From: Hymenopus coronatus
Taxonomy: Eukaryota; Arthropoda; Insecta; Mantodea; Hymenopodidae
Assembly: GCA_030762935.1 (NCBI GenBank)
Contig: CM060899.1
Span: forward strand, 15,731,001 to 15,795,000
Direction: 5' to 3'
Length of the DNA stretch: 64,000 nucleotides
The notes beneath the pieces were generated by a model, which was not told the origin of the DNA, did not search any database, and saw nothing but the letters and a program-made list of their open reading frames with translations. Shown here one piece after another: positions 23,426 through 34,599 of the stretch. Both the position numbers and the translations under genes were made by a program. Numbering within the stretch: position 1 is the first letter of the stretch; every line of letters starts with the position of its first letter.

Positions 23426-23680
23426 ATTTTTTTTTTTTTTTTGGTAGTGTTTAATGCCCACTTTAACTACTTATGGCACTGCAGGCGTTGACATTGATGA
23501 TACATGAATGATGATGGAACACTGGTGAAATGCAAAGGTGGGGGAAACCGGAGCACCTTGAGAAAACCCAGCCCAGCACTGCTTTGTCCACCACAAATCT
23601 CACATGCGGTCGCTTGGGATCGAACCCTGGCTGTCTAGGTGAGAGACAAATGGTCTAACCACTGTGCTTACAGCGCTGCC
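23426..23680 (-). mobile_element. SINE-C, tRNA-derived, complete
   Basis: On the minus strand it begins with a tRNA-like head containing cacagtggttaga (box A region) and GGGTTCGATCCC (box B), continues about 170 bp, and ends in ttaaagtgggcattaaacac plus a run of 16 A (T at 23427-23442 on the plus strand). The 9-bp string tagctgtgc flanks it at 23417-23425 and 23681-23689. It lies just upstream of the 5' end of A1. Confidence 0.9.
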
Positions 23681-23837
23681 TAGCTGTGCGTTGTTAAGTG
23701 AGTTTGGAATACCTTCAGAGCCCCAGTATGTGCAGTGGTTTACTTTTAATTTCCAATGATGTAATGACCACTAAAAGGGGCAACATAATCTTGCTATGTG
23801 AGTAATATTTAGTAGGAATGCATTGCGTGCAGAAATG

Positions 23838-23886
23838 GCCATGCGGTAGCCACGTGGTTAGAGCATTCGCTTCTCACCTAGGCAGT
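23838..23886 (+). repeat. SINE-C head fragment
   Basis: The string gtggttagagcattcgcttc followed by tcacctaggcag matches the tRNA-like head of SINE-C in sense orientation. The copy stops before box B. It adjoins the first copy of the duplicated unit. Confidence 0.7.
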
Positions 23887-23889
23887 TTT

Positions 23890-24700
23890 CTTAAATAATT
23901 ACACTTGATTGCAGTTATAATGTGTCAATTAGAAATTCAGGTATTGATGATCTAGCAAAAGGTTGTAATCCTGAAACATTTTTCTCAGGACTGAAAGGAA
24001 ATTATTTGGAATGGTTAAAGGAAGTAGAGATTAATGGAAAAAAGCTGATACATTCTATTCACATGACTTTCTCTACCTGTTCTATGATCTATTCTTACAA
24101 GAAGTATTCTATTTTCTGCATTATGCTGAGATAAATGTTAACAGAAAGTGTGTTATTATGTGCTTCCTTGTAAGCAGAATGAAAATAAGGAAATACAGTA
24201 TGTTTATGTGATAGCCTAATCTTTTGAACTATCATTATATGCAACAAATAAAATTATGTTCTCTTTGTATCACAAGGAGCAACACCAATGTGGTATGAAA
24301 CGAAAGATGATTTTGTGTTTGAGATAGGTTAAGTAGCTCAAAATTGAAACCCATAGTAAGGATTATCTTGGAAATGGTTAAGTGTACAAAAAAAAAAAAA
24401 TGTATATTATATAAATTGTGTGTTTAATAAGACCCATATTTTTTGTGGAGCAGTTTTTTGTCTATCTCTTATGGTTTGTCACAACAAAATTCATCCTGAA
24501 TGAAGAGGTCATTAGTTGCTATTCCGAGAAAATTAAAGATATACATTTTGTTTGCTATGAAAATAGGTTAAAACATGTGAACTATTTGACCACCCCCTTC
24601 CACAAACTATGGGATAAACAAAATATCTCCATCATCATAGTGATGTATACATTAATATTCAGCTCTGACCTGGTGGGAAAAGTGTGAAATACTCATTCCC
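23890..24700. repeat. Duplicated unit, copy 1 (uninterrupted)
   Basis: About 0.8 kb shared with copy 2. Marker strings in order are caattagaaattcaggtatt, gcaaaaggttgtaatcct, atgactttctctacc, gcttccttgtaagcagaatg, gatagcctaatc, tatctcttatggttt, gaaaattaaagatatacatt, atgggataaacaaaa and ttcagctctgacctg. No coding potential is recognised. It preserves the empty mariner site (tgatagcctaatc near 24210). Confidence 0.85.
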
Positions 24701-25186
24701 TTCTGCTCTTTGTCGGGCCAGTATGGGAGACAGTTCTATCTGAAAAAAATATTAATGAGATTCATTCTATTAAATAGATCATACTTTAATTTAACATTAT
24801 ATATAATTATTTTAACAAAATACTATTTTATTTGTTTAAAATCATATATAAAGTTAGAAAAATATTCATTTTCCTAAATAGTTATATTAGATCGCAAATT
24901 TAAAACAATCTCAATTAGAAATCAAGGTATTAGTGTTCTAGCAAAGGTTGTAATCCTCAAAAATGTTTCTCAGGCAAAAAGGAATTATGGGGAAAGTTAA
25001 TCTAAGAAAGTACAAGTTAATGGAAACAATCTGATGTGTTGTATTTACATGACCTTCTCCACTCATTGTACAAACTATTGTTACATCTATTATCTGCATC
25101 ATTCTGAGATAAGCATTAACTGAAATAATTATGTGCCTCCTTGTGAGCAGAATGGAAATAAAGAAATATACTAGGCTAATATGATA

Positions 25187-26464
25187 CGAGGGGCATACTG
25201 AAAGTCACGAGCAACCCATTGTAAAAATTTAAATTTCAACAATCTAACGAAACGAATTGCAGGATCGTAATCTACAGACTTTAAGCCACATGTTGACATA
25301 TTGTGACGTCATTAGCTTCTATCACGTGACCACAGACAGTGTTTGAAAAATGGCTGACATTGATGTTTCGTTTCGACAGCGTGCTGTCATTGAATTCCTT
25401 GTGAAAGAAGGAAAATCTGCTCCTGAAATTCATCTCAGACTTCAACGTGCGTATGGAGGTGTCTGCATGGGTGCCAGCAGTGTTAGAAGATGGGTGAAAC
25501 ATTTCAAAGATGGAAACGCGAGTCTGCAAAATGCGCCTTGTAGCGGGCGTCCTCGAACTGCCTCTACAGAACGCAACAAGGAAAGAGTTGATGAGCTCAT
25601 TACAGGAGATAGGCATTTCACTGTGAATGAAATTGCTGCGAAACTTGGAATAGAACATAGTGCAGTGCAAGAAATGATCCACAGCTTGGGTTATCGAAAA
25701 TTCTGTGCCCGTTGGGTCCCCCGTTTATTGACTGATGACATTGCACAAAACCTTCTTCAGAGATTTCATAATGAAGGTGATGAATTTTTGACCTGTATTG
25801 TGACTGGAGATGAGAGCTGGTTCCATCACTATGAGCCAGAAACGAAACGTCAGAGTATGGAATGGCACCACCTGAACTCACCATTGAAGAAGAAAGCGAA
25901 GACAGTGCAGTCTATGGGAAGTGTCTTTTGGGATGCACAATGTTGCATTCTGGTTGACTTTCTTGAACCTGGACAAACCATAAATTCTGCCCGCTACATC
26001 AAGACACTTCTGAAGCTCCGTCGGGCTTTGCGTGATAAACGCCCTGGAGAGAGGATCATCCTTCAACAGGATAATGCGCATCCGCATACTGCCCGTGCCA
26101 CTATGGAGAAGATCAGGGCATTAGGGTGGGAAACTCTTCCACATCCTCCCTACAGTCCTGACTTGGCACCCTCCGACTACCATATTTTCGGTTCTGTGAA
26201 GGAGCAGATGCGTGGCCAACGCTACGAGACGCTGGAGGATATTCGGAAAGCAGTGCGTCAGGGTCTCCGGGCAGCTGGAACGCAGTTCTATCACAAGGGC
26301 ATTTTCAAACTTGTAGAATGATGGGAAAAATGTGTGCAAAACAATGGAGACTATGTCGAAAAGTGAAAGAAAGTCTGTAGATTATGATGATGTATTTGGT
26401 TTGGCTTAAAAATAAATATTAAGATTGTAAAACAGTGTTGCTCATGACTTTCAGTATGCCCTCG
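25187..26464 (+). mobile_element. Mariner transposon, near-complete
   Basis: The left terminal repeat cgaggggcatactgaaagtc (25187-25215) is mirrored by gactttcagtatgccctcg at the right (26437-26464). The two 28-29 nt arms differ by one extra G and one C/T. A TA sits immediately left (25185-25186); the right flank reads AA where TA is expected. It carries one uninterrupted transposase frame and lies inside copy 2 of a duplicated unit, whose copy 1 shows the empty site. Confidence 0.95.
25350..26321 (+). CDS. Mariner transposase, 323 residues, intact frame
   Basis: The enzyme cuts at the terminal repeats and inserts at TA. Residues 1-110 hold two helix-turn-helix motifs (IEFLVKEGKSAPEI; SVRRWVKHF; GRPRT linker; FTVNEIAAKLG). 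The catalytic triad is visible: D in TGDESWFHH, D in QQDNAHPHTA and D in YSPDLAPSDYHIF, with 34 residues between the last two (DD34D). WVPRLL and KRQSMEWHH, typical of the family, are present. Length is close to the usual 340-350. The ATG at 25350 is about 160 bp inside the left terminal repeat, as expected. No stop or frameshift is seen, unlike every other transposase in the window, so it is the youngest DNA element here. Activity is not shown. Confidence 0.96.
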   Translation: MADIDVSFRQRAVIEFLVKEGKSAPEIHLRLQRAYGGVCMGASSVRRWVKHFKDGNASLQNAPCSGRPRTASTERNKERVDELITGDRHFTVNEIAAKLGIEHSAVQEMIHSLGYRKFCARWVPRLLTDDIAQNLLQRFHNEGDEFLTCIVTGDESWFHHYEPETKRQSMEWHHLNSPLKKKAKTVQSMGSVFWDAQCCILVDFLEPGQTINSARYIKTLLKLRRALRDKRPGERIILQQDNAHPHTARATMEKIRALGWETLPHPPYSPDLAPSDYHIFGSVKEQMRGQRYETLEDIRKAVRQGLRAAGTQFYHKGIFKLVE

Positions 26465-27804
26465 AAGTCTAATCGTTTATTGCGATCGTTATAAGAAACA
26501 ATTGAAATTCTCTTTGATTGACTAGGAGAAAAACTAAAAGAAATTTGAAATTGAATGGTGATTTCCTGTTTCAGAAGAGTGTAGTAATTCAAAATTGAAT
26601 CCAATAGTAAGGGATATTATAGAAATGATTATCTCTGGGAAAAACAAATATTAGTCCTAGAATTTTGTTTTTTTATGAAATCTATACTTTTTGTGAAGCA
26701 GCTTTGTGTGTATCTCTTATGGTTTAGCATGTAAATAGAAGTCATCCTGAGAGACTATTTCCCGAAAATTAAAGATCTACATTTCATTTGGCATAAAAAT
26801 TTGTTAAACAGGTGAAATATTTGTGTTCTTCCACAAGTTTTGCATCAGATATGTTTTATCTCCATTGACATCATGCATTTATGGGATAAACAAAACCTCC
26901 ACAACATTGTCATGTGACAACATTCAGTTCTGACCTGATGGGAAAATCAAATTACTTATTGGAAATTTGGAAATTCACTGAGGGACAGATAGTCTTTAAG
27001 AGCACATTAAAGTTTCGGTCATACCAGTCAAGGTTAGACAAAAGTGGGCAGTATTTTGGCTTGTGCAAAATTTTGAGGTTTAATTTGTTTGGTTAAGCCT
27101 AAATTCTTATTATTGGAAAATTAACTTTGATAGTCTGCACAATTAGGCTCTTTTTTTTTATTGGAACATTTTGTTTTAAAGGCCTTCAACTTACAAACTG
27201 TGATTTCTTAATTCAAGGCCTGTTACTTAAAAATGTAGCATTTATTGTAAGAAAAATGCTTTAATAATACATCAATTATACCTATAATGACTGCTTGTTA
27301 AAAGATCTCAAGTAAATAAATTGTGAAGCACTGCCAGTGTTTATTTCCAGTTTCCTGGAGTCTTACTCCCTAGCCCTTTAAGGAATCTTTTGTTATTTAT
27401 ACAATTCACACTGGTTTTTTTTTACTGTGGTTATTTGCCGAGAATAATGATACTACATATAGGTATTATAATAAAAGTCATTAAAGGCATTTTTGAGAAA
27501 ATCAAAAATATTTAAAAGTGTTTTATTTAAAGGATAATTGGGTGTAGGGGGTTTTTTTGGAAAATTTTTATGTCTCATCCATAGAAGATACTGAAGTTAA
27601 ATACCAAGTTTGGTGTTTAAGTAACTTATCAATTTTGAACTTTGCTGCCCAACACATGTGTATAGAAAAATTTTTCTAAACATGCTTCTTTTTTTTTATT
27701 CAGGGATCTCAACAGGCATTTCTGGTAATACCTTGGTGTCAGATTTTTGGGTGGTACACAATAGCTTCTCTACCTACTAAGTATGTTGAACAGATGTGCT
27801 AGAG

Positions 27805-27950
27805 TAAAAATATATATTACATTCATATGACTTTCTGTAAATATTGTGCAACAAACTGGTTTTACAAAAGCTTGTTGTTTATATCTACTTCATAACTGAT
27901 ATAAACATTAGTAAAAATGGTCTTATGCAAATCCAACTGAATACACTAGG
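27805..27950. repeat. Duplicated unit, copy 3, partial
   Basis: attacattcatatgactttc, tgtgcaacaaactgg, actgatataaacattagt and acactaggct follow the order of copies 1 and 2 at lower identity. The copy ends where the A2 fragment begins. Confidence 0.6.
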
Positions 27951-27954
27951 CTCC

Positions 27955-28395
27955 TCATCCACCACAGAGCCCAACAAGCAGTCATTCCACTAGGATGATA
28001 GGGTTACACAGAGGATATAGCAGGCTTGCCGTTCCACTCACTCTATCTAGTCCTGGACCATTGAGTAGGGATGGGTTAGGCCCTAGCTTCCCGTTTAGGC
28101 AAAGCAGAAACCAAAGTGGTGTATTGGGCTGTGAATCTTCCCCAGTTACTGAAAGTCAGGAGCCCAGGCTCAGATACGCAGCCCTCTACCAACCAGGATA
28201 TTCCTTTCCACCATCACAGGTCATCATGCACAACTTATGCATGGGCAGGCATTTTGACCTACTGACTCCCTCACCACTCAAAGGTTACCCACAGAGGGAG
28301 TGCAGTTGGGCTCGGGACCCCGGGTGCACCTAACCTGTACCTACCGTAGTAGGCCATTGGGCGGGGTTCTCCTTGAGTGCCACCAGGTCGGCAGC
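27955..28395 (-). mobile_element. I-like element A2, 5'-UTR fragment
   Basis: On the minus strand it matches the 5' untranslated region of A1 and A3: the 5' hairpin (28340-28353), cccgagcc, gtgagggagtcagta, gagcctgggctcctgac, ctaaacgggaagctaggg and cctgtgtaaccc. It ends before ORF1. A normal retrotransposition product keeps the 3' end, so the right part was lost later or never arrived. Confidence 0.85.
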
Positions 28396-28659
28396 CAATC
28401 GGAGTGCTGCTGTGTTGACATAATGCATTCACGCTTAACTGGGGAGTAAGGCAATAAGTACTAAATTGCTCAAAGTATTCAAATTTTGCAAAACAATAAT
28501 TAACGAGGAAGATAGTAATGCTCGTAGCAGAGCCATAAAAACCAGAGATTTTAGCTCAAATAATTTTAATGAAACACATGAATAAACATGTCGACAGGCG
28601 GATTTGCATGCGCAGTGTGCAAGTGAGAGGGAAATATGACAAGAACGGGGGTAGCTATC

Positions 28660-29400
28660 TGGCAGCACAGAGCACTATAATGTATTCCATTTGCTGCAGT
28701 GTAGAACTATTCCCATTTGAAAAACATTATAGGGCAAAATGATTTTCAAAGCCAAAACTGCTTGTTTTGGTTTCTGTAGTTTTTATGGCTGAAACTGAGA
28801 GGGAATTAAGGTTTATTCTTCCTGTGCCAGTAAGACCATTGTTTAGCACTTGCTGGACAAGTTACGGATCAGAAGAAATTGTCACAAGTTGTATGCCTGT
28901 TTGAATGATAATATTGTTCAGTAAGATGGAGAACTACACTAGAAGCAAGATTTGTGGCCCTAGTAGCACCCTCTTTACCCAAATAGGGAATTCCCTTCAA
29001 AGGGTAGAATGACTTTGAATCTGCAGTCCAGAATATTTTCAAGCCATGTTTGTCTGGGTTTGATGCCATATATTGTCAGAAGAAACAATGCTTCCTGAAA
29101 GGCACCAGCTGTTCATCTACAGTAAGATTGCTACCAGGAGTATAATGTTTTGCACGATTTCTGCAAATGCCTTCCCAAATATTACAGATTGGAGCAGGCT
29201 TATCTTTCTTGTAGCATTCACTTTTGGGGGATTTGTTATCAAAGCGAAGAAAAACCAGAAGTTCCTTGAAACTATCTCTGCAACACATTTATTAACAAAA
29301 GCTCAGTATACAGTATGCCATTTATGTTTTCATTACATAACTTCACTTCTTAAAGATGACATCGGAAATATTTGCTCCATTTTTGCGTTGCCATTCTAAT
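28660..29400 (-). pseudogene. PiggyBac-type transposase relic
   Basis: Minus-strand frames give, in order, FLRFDNKSPKSE, DKPAPICNIWEG, YTPGSNLTVDEQLVPFRKHC, then NPDKHGLKIFW, SFYPLKGIPYLGKE and CDNFF, followed by a further eroded stretch to about 28660. TVDEQL and KYGIK-like strings are signatures of the piggyBac DDE transposase. The first catalytic Asp (TVDEQ) is present. Multiple frame changes and stops show it is dead. No TTAA-flanked terminal repeats were identified. Confidence 0.85.
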
Positions 29401-30240
29401 AACCCGTTCTGAAAACTCTGGAATCCTCGCTGTAGCATGTCTCGCGGAATTGCAGTAATTTCGTCTTAAGCAGTCATTCCACTAGGATAAAGTTCTTAAA
29501 TAATTGCAGGACGTGAGCGGTTCACTTTATTTTTAAGATGTCCCCACAGGAAGAATTCACAAACACTGAGATCAGGTGACCTCGCAGGCCGTGGAATGTC
29601 GCCACTACGGGAAATAACGCACAGAATTGGCGAACGGCTTTCTTCGATTGTCGAGCAGTATGTGACGTGGCTCTATTCTGCTGAAACCACGTGAAATTGG
29701 TCTGTACTCAGGAACGAAAATTCTGTTTGTTTACATATCCCGTAAGGTGGAAGTGGGCCTCGTCCGATATCCATAGGATTCCTTACGTTGGTAAGGAAAT
29801 GGGCATCCTCGCTGATTTTAGCCAGCACCCGTTTGCAAAACTCCGTACACGCCACAGAGTCCTGTGAATGTAATCGCTTCACAATCTATAACTTGTGGGG
29901 GTGGGACTTAACTTCGTGCAGTATTCTTTGTACGCTTCGTCGTCCAATCCCTAGTGCAGATGCATGTTGATGGAGCGGCGAGGACCCCTCTCGGTGGAAA
30001 CTCGAACAGCTGCAATTTTCTCAGGTGCACGTATCGTTCAAACGCCACTTCTTGCTTTTTAAGGCTGAACAAGTTTCCTCAAACTTACGCACACACGTAC
30101 GAATTGCATGAGCGGATGGAACAGATCCGAGTAGGTAATGTCGTCGAAATAACCTTTGCACAGCAGTCGCACTGACACCCTGCTTGTAATACGTTCTCAC
30201 AGCGACAGCACGTTCAACGTTGCATGATTACTAAATGGCT
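29400..30240 (-). pseudogene. Tc1/mariner-superfamily transposase relic
   Basis: The minus strand contains CKRVLAKISEDAHFLTNV (compare the (D/E)-x-AHF motif around the first catalytic acid), NPMDIGRGPLPPYGI, TDQFHVVSAE (an eroded TVWC-like stretch) and then SPDLSVCEFFLWGHLKNK, the usual SPDLTPCDFFLWG motif around the third acid. The N-terminal helix-turn-helix region (29900-30240) is badly eroded. Frameshifts separate the parts. It differs from both mariners in the window. Confidence 0.72.
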
Positions 30241-30249
30241 AGGCATTCA

Positions 30250-33050
30250 CAACAACTACGCGTCGATTCCGGAAACTGACCTGCATGATTATGTGCATAA
30301 CACTAACGGTCAAAATATCCCCTTTTCCTTCGCCATCCTGTACACATCTCTACTTTATCACATATTTTCCAAATCTGTTTTTTTCAATTTGCAAACCCTT
30401 TCGGCTTCCAGGTTAGTAAACTTTACAATGTCACAGATCATAGTGGATAATAATGTTGTGTGCCCTTAACTTTGAAGGAGGAGGTGGGTTTTTGCTCCAT
30501 CCAAATAAGGTTCTTCCTCTGTAGATATGTTTGCATCAGGTTAAACTATCACTGTAATTATTTCATTCTCACGTACGTTTTCTGCTTCTGTGTTCACTAA
30601 CAATCATTTTCACTTACATCACTCGATTAGTTGCAATTTCTATTTGCACTGACAGTAAATAGGCTGGTATTATCATTTACATCATCATGTTTCAAAAGAG
30701 AAAGAAGATGTTTTTCATTCAAGCCTTTAGGCATTGTGGTATCAATAAACATCTGCTTACAAAGAAGGTTTGACTTATATGAAACTCTCAATAATGAGCA
30801 AGTTTGTACCAGACTATGATAAAGAGAGTCAACTGTGAGAAAATCGAAGGCGTGGCTAATAGATTCACTTCAGACCTGTATGTTACAGAATTTGCTTTAC
30901 ATAAACAAAAAATATGTTATATGAATAAGTACATTGTGATGCTGGCATAGTGACCATTTTGCTACTGTTGAGGAATACTAACAATCTCATTGTGATAGCT
31001 AATCCAGCAATGGTTTTAACTAGCACAGTACTCTTCGCTTTCTTGAGTTACAACTTAAGTTTTGTATTAGCTTCTGTTGAAATCTATTTACAAAGCTTAT
31101 ACACTTGCAATTAAACTACAGACAGTACTTTTACTGTCATACTCGATCTTAGTTAAATTATTGATGTCAACGTTAATTTTAAACAGAAACACACACTTTA
31201 AAGCTCACAGAATAAAGTTTTTTTTTTTTTTTTTTTTTTTTTTTGTTTTTTTTTAAGAAAAGAGCCTAAGCACATTTGTGAGCAGCATGATTCAAAACAA
31301 AATTTAGGATGAATACTATAACTTCACATCTTTCAAGGAAACAGTATAAATATTTTAAAGAAAATCACTAAACTCAAACTACCATTTACATGTGAATATT
31401 TTTCTTATTTTGGATATCTGTATGTCAGATAAAATATTATATGCCTTGAATTTTCTGCAATTAACCTGGAAGTTCTAATTTGTTAAGAGATGCAGAAAAT
31501 CTTACTACCACAAAAAGAAAGACAAAAGAAAACTATAGTGTTAAATAAAATCAGATACAGTCATGTGAAATAAAATTATTTTTAGCAATAATGTTATGGA
31601 ATTTTTAAAATATTGAAACTGTTAACAAGTGAAAATCTTTTTAGTTTGCTTTGTTTTTTTTGTTTTTAATTCCTCTAATATTTATGCTAAGTATTCTGCC
31701 CAAAAATGTAATGCCAAAGTTTCACTGGAAATACACATGTTTGAGTCTTCCTGAATTTATAGAGATTCAGAGAAAAGGGTCTGTCTGTGAACAAGTATAA
31801 TTCAAAAACAAAACGTTGGTATAACCCCAAATTTTATATGTGGGTTTAGTAAGGATGCAACACCAAGATTTTCAAAATATCCTTCTCCCACAAACTACTG
31901 TTTACATCAGAACACTTGTTTATTTTATCAAATTTGATTGCATTATTTTCTACTGAAGACTTAACATGACAAATAAAAACCTATTTTTAATTTTCTCAGA
32001 ATACTCTATGAAGTCTTCTTTGGGAAGGAATTTTGAATAACGTTATATAACTGATAAACATTAAAGGGACAGATGAAAACATACCTCACAGAAATGGAGA
32101 CCTCTTTAAGGTTATGTATCTGATGAAATGGACCAAAAATTGCAAAAAAATAAAATTGATGGGTAGGTGCTATAGATGGGTAGGTGCATACTTATTAATA
32201 TGTGCTCCCAACTTTATTTTGCCACACTTTTCCATACTCAAAAATCTCTACACAATGCAATTTTTCACTAATTTACTTCAACATTTTTATTCTACCTCTC
32301 AAAGCCTCATTACAGAAAATGGTCATATTACTTTCTCAAAATAATGCTACAATATAAACAAATGTATAAATAAATTTTGAAATATCAAGAGTTTCATAGA
32401 ATATGAAAAGTAATTATTTGTCTGCACTAATTAGGGTGATCATGAAAAAATGTAATTTGATAGATTCAATAAACATGTTTGAAAAATTACCTGAAAACTG
32501 TGATTTATATAATTTGTTAAAATTAGTGAAGAGAAAGTTGTAAATTAATAGAGTTATGACAATAAACCATCTTGCTGTTAGCATGAAAAACTTTTGTTTC
32601 ATCACTAGTATGTCTTAGGATTTTAGAATCCTTTAATTCTTTGTCCAAGTTAGGTACACTAGTAGAATAGTCACACTAAAATATCTAGCATACATGTATT
32701 ATAATAAAAGCAGAATAATGAGTACATAGAATCCTCCGAACAGGTGTATAACATGACAAGTGTTTTTGTCAAATAAGAAATAAAAAATCTCCTGAGATAA
32801 TTCATTGAGGTACTTTACAATCTATACAGATATTTGCCCTCCTTAGGCTATTTACTGAAATAGAATGGCCACATCCAATTAAATAACTGTAAAGAAAGTT
32901 ATGTTCTCACTAATTCCTATACCATAGCACTGAGTTACTCATCAGTAATAAACCATGTGGGATGCACTGAGAGTTTTACTTAAATGAAACAGCAACACAA
33001 GGATTTTCTTTCAGTTCAAAAACTTCACACACTGTGTTACAAGCATCCTT
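30250..33050. other. AT-rich DNA without recognisable gene
   Basis: I see no protein similarity or SINE on either strand. A long poly-T tract (about 35 bases, one interruption) lies at 31218-31254 and may be the tail of a minus-strand insertion, but no body could be recognised to its left. Confidence 0.4.
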
Positions 33051-33099
33051 GTGCATTTATCAGGAATAAACCAAAATTTTATAATGAACTGAGAATGTA

Positions 33100-33870
33100 C
33101 TTTTTCCTTAATTGATTGAGTGCTACAACTTCAACATTTTATTCCATATAAGCACAATAATAATTGGCCTATAATTTTCTGCTCCAGTCACATTACTCCT
33201 TTTAAATATGAGAACTGTCTTGGCAATTTTTAACTCCTCAGGAAAAACACAGTACTTGAAAATTCTCTGATAAACATTTTCAGAGACTTTATAATGTAAC
33301 AACAGATTTTATTATTCTATGACTATCAACATTCGAAGAAATTTTAAATTTGTTTACACCTTGGATAAGTGTATCAGTTATCGTTCATGTCTTGCCATTT
33401 AAAATTTACATTATTGTAAGAATGAGTACTACTAGTGTTAAGAATTTCATCTCAGAATTTTTTTTTTTCTTTAGGTTAAATAAAAGTCTTAGAAAGATGA
33501 AATTTTGTGGCTAGTTGAAAATGAAGGATTTTTTTAAAGCATATTTTTCCTTCTTAGGATCTTTTATCAATTTGATTCACAACCATTCCCATAATTTCTT
33601 TTGCTCTTACTGTAGCTTGTTGGGGAAACTACAGACACAGTGGAAAAATATGTTTTGAGCAATGTCGTGTTTCTCCTAGCAGTGAAGAAAGTTATATCTG
33701 ATTTATTAAAAATGTATGAGTTACAAAACTCCAATACCAGTACAGAATTATAACCCTTAATGTATGGTGTTGCATATATGCAATAAACATGATTAAAGCA
33801 AGTTTTTGTAACATTCAATGAACTTTTTCCCTTCAACATTAAATTTAGGCTAGTTGTAGCTCTCTTATAT
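33100..33870 (-). pseudogene. Non-LTR reverse-transcriptase relic
   Basis: The minus strand, reading leftwards from 33420, gives KFKISSNVDSHRIIKSV, MFIREFSS, FPEELKIAKTVLIFKRSN and GAENYRPI. This is the RT finger region (…FPxxLKxAxVxPxFKKG…NYRPI) of Jockey/CR1-type elements. The 309-nt open frame at 33875-33567 probably belongs to the domain upstream of RT, but I cannot name it. Stops and substitutions show old decay. Confidence 0.65.
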
Positions 33871-34599
33871 TGCAAACATCTTAATATTTTTCAACAAAGC
33901 TAGAGTAGTTTTTTTTAAATAAAAAAAAAAAAGCAAAATCCATGCAACTGCAGTCAAAAAAGTGTACTATCACACTGGTTATTTTACTTGGGCCCTTCCA
34001 GTGCATTACCACAGGCACATTTGACTGCAGTCGCTGGGACTCAAACTCTCAGCCCACAAAGGGCCTACTTGGAGGTAAGGGTTTGAAGCACACAGGGTCC
34101 CGAGCCAACCATGACTCCCTCTGTGGGCAATCTCTGAGTGGTGAGGGAGTCAGTACATCAAAATGCCTACTCACGTGTAGGTCGTTCGTGGAGAGCCCTG
34201 TCGGTGTAACAGAATATTCTGGTTAGTTGAGGGTTGTGTATCTGAGCCCGGCTTCTGTTTTTCAGTAATTGGGGAGGGTACGCAACCTAATACACCAATT
34301 TGGTTTCAACTTCACCTAAACGGGAGGCTAGGGACTAACCCAACCCCCAGTCAATTGGCCAGGACTAGGTACTGTACCAAACTCCAGGGTGAGTGGGACG
34401 GCGCGACCGCTTTATCCCCTGTGTAGCCCTGTCAACCCATTAGGGTGACCCGTGGGCTCCGTGATGGGTGGGGAGGACGGGGGGATGAATTTCTATATAC
34501 ATTTATGCCACTAAAAAATAAAAACCCTACTGCTAATAATCTGGGAAACGAAGTATTCGAATCTTGCGGTCCTCGCTACTTAGTTGTAAATAGGACAAA

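Larger units (their letters stand above)
24880..26965. repeat. Duplicated unit, copy 2, split by mariner
   Basis: Left half 24880-25186 and right half 26465-26965 carry the copy-1 marker strings in the same order: caattagaaatcaaggtatt, gcaaaggttgtaatcct, gcctccttgtgagcagaatg; then, after the mariner, gtctaatc, tatctcttatggttt, gaaaattaaagatctacatt, atgggataaacaaaa and ttcagttctgacctg. A shorter third copy is at 27805-27950. Confidence 0.85.

Noticed and set aside
32114..32344. 76-codon frame in AT-rich DNA
   Set aside because: Short, no recognisable features, flanked by stops as expected by chance.
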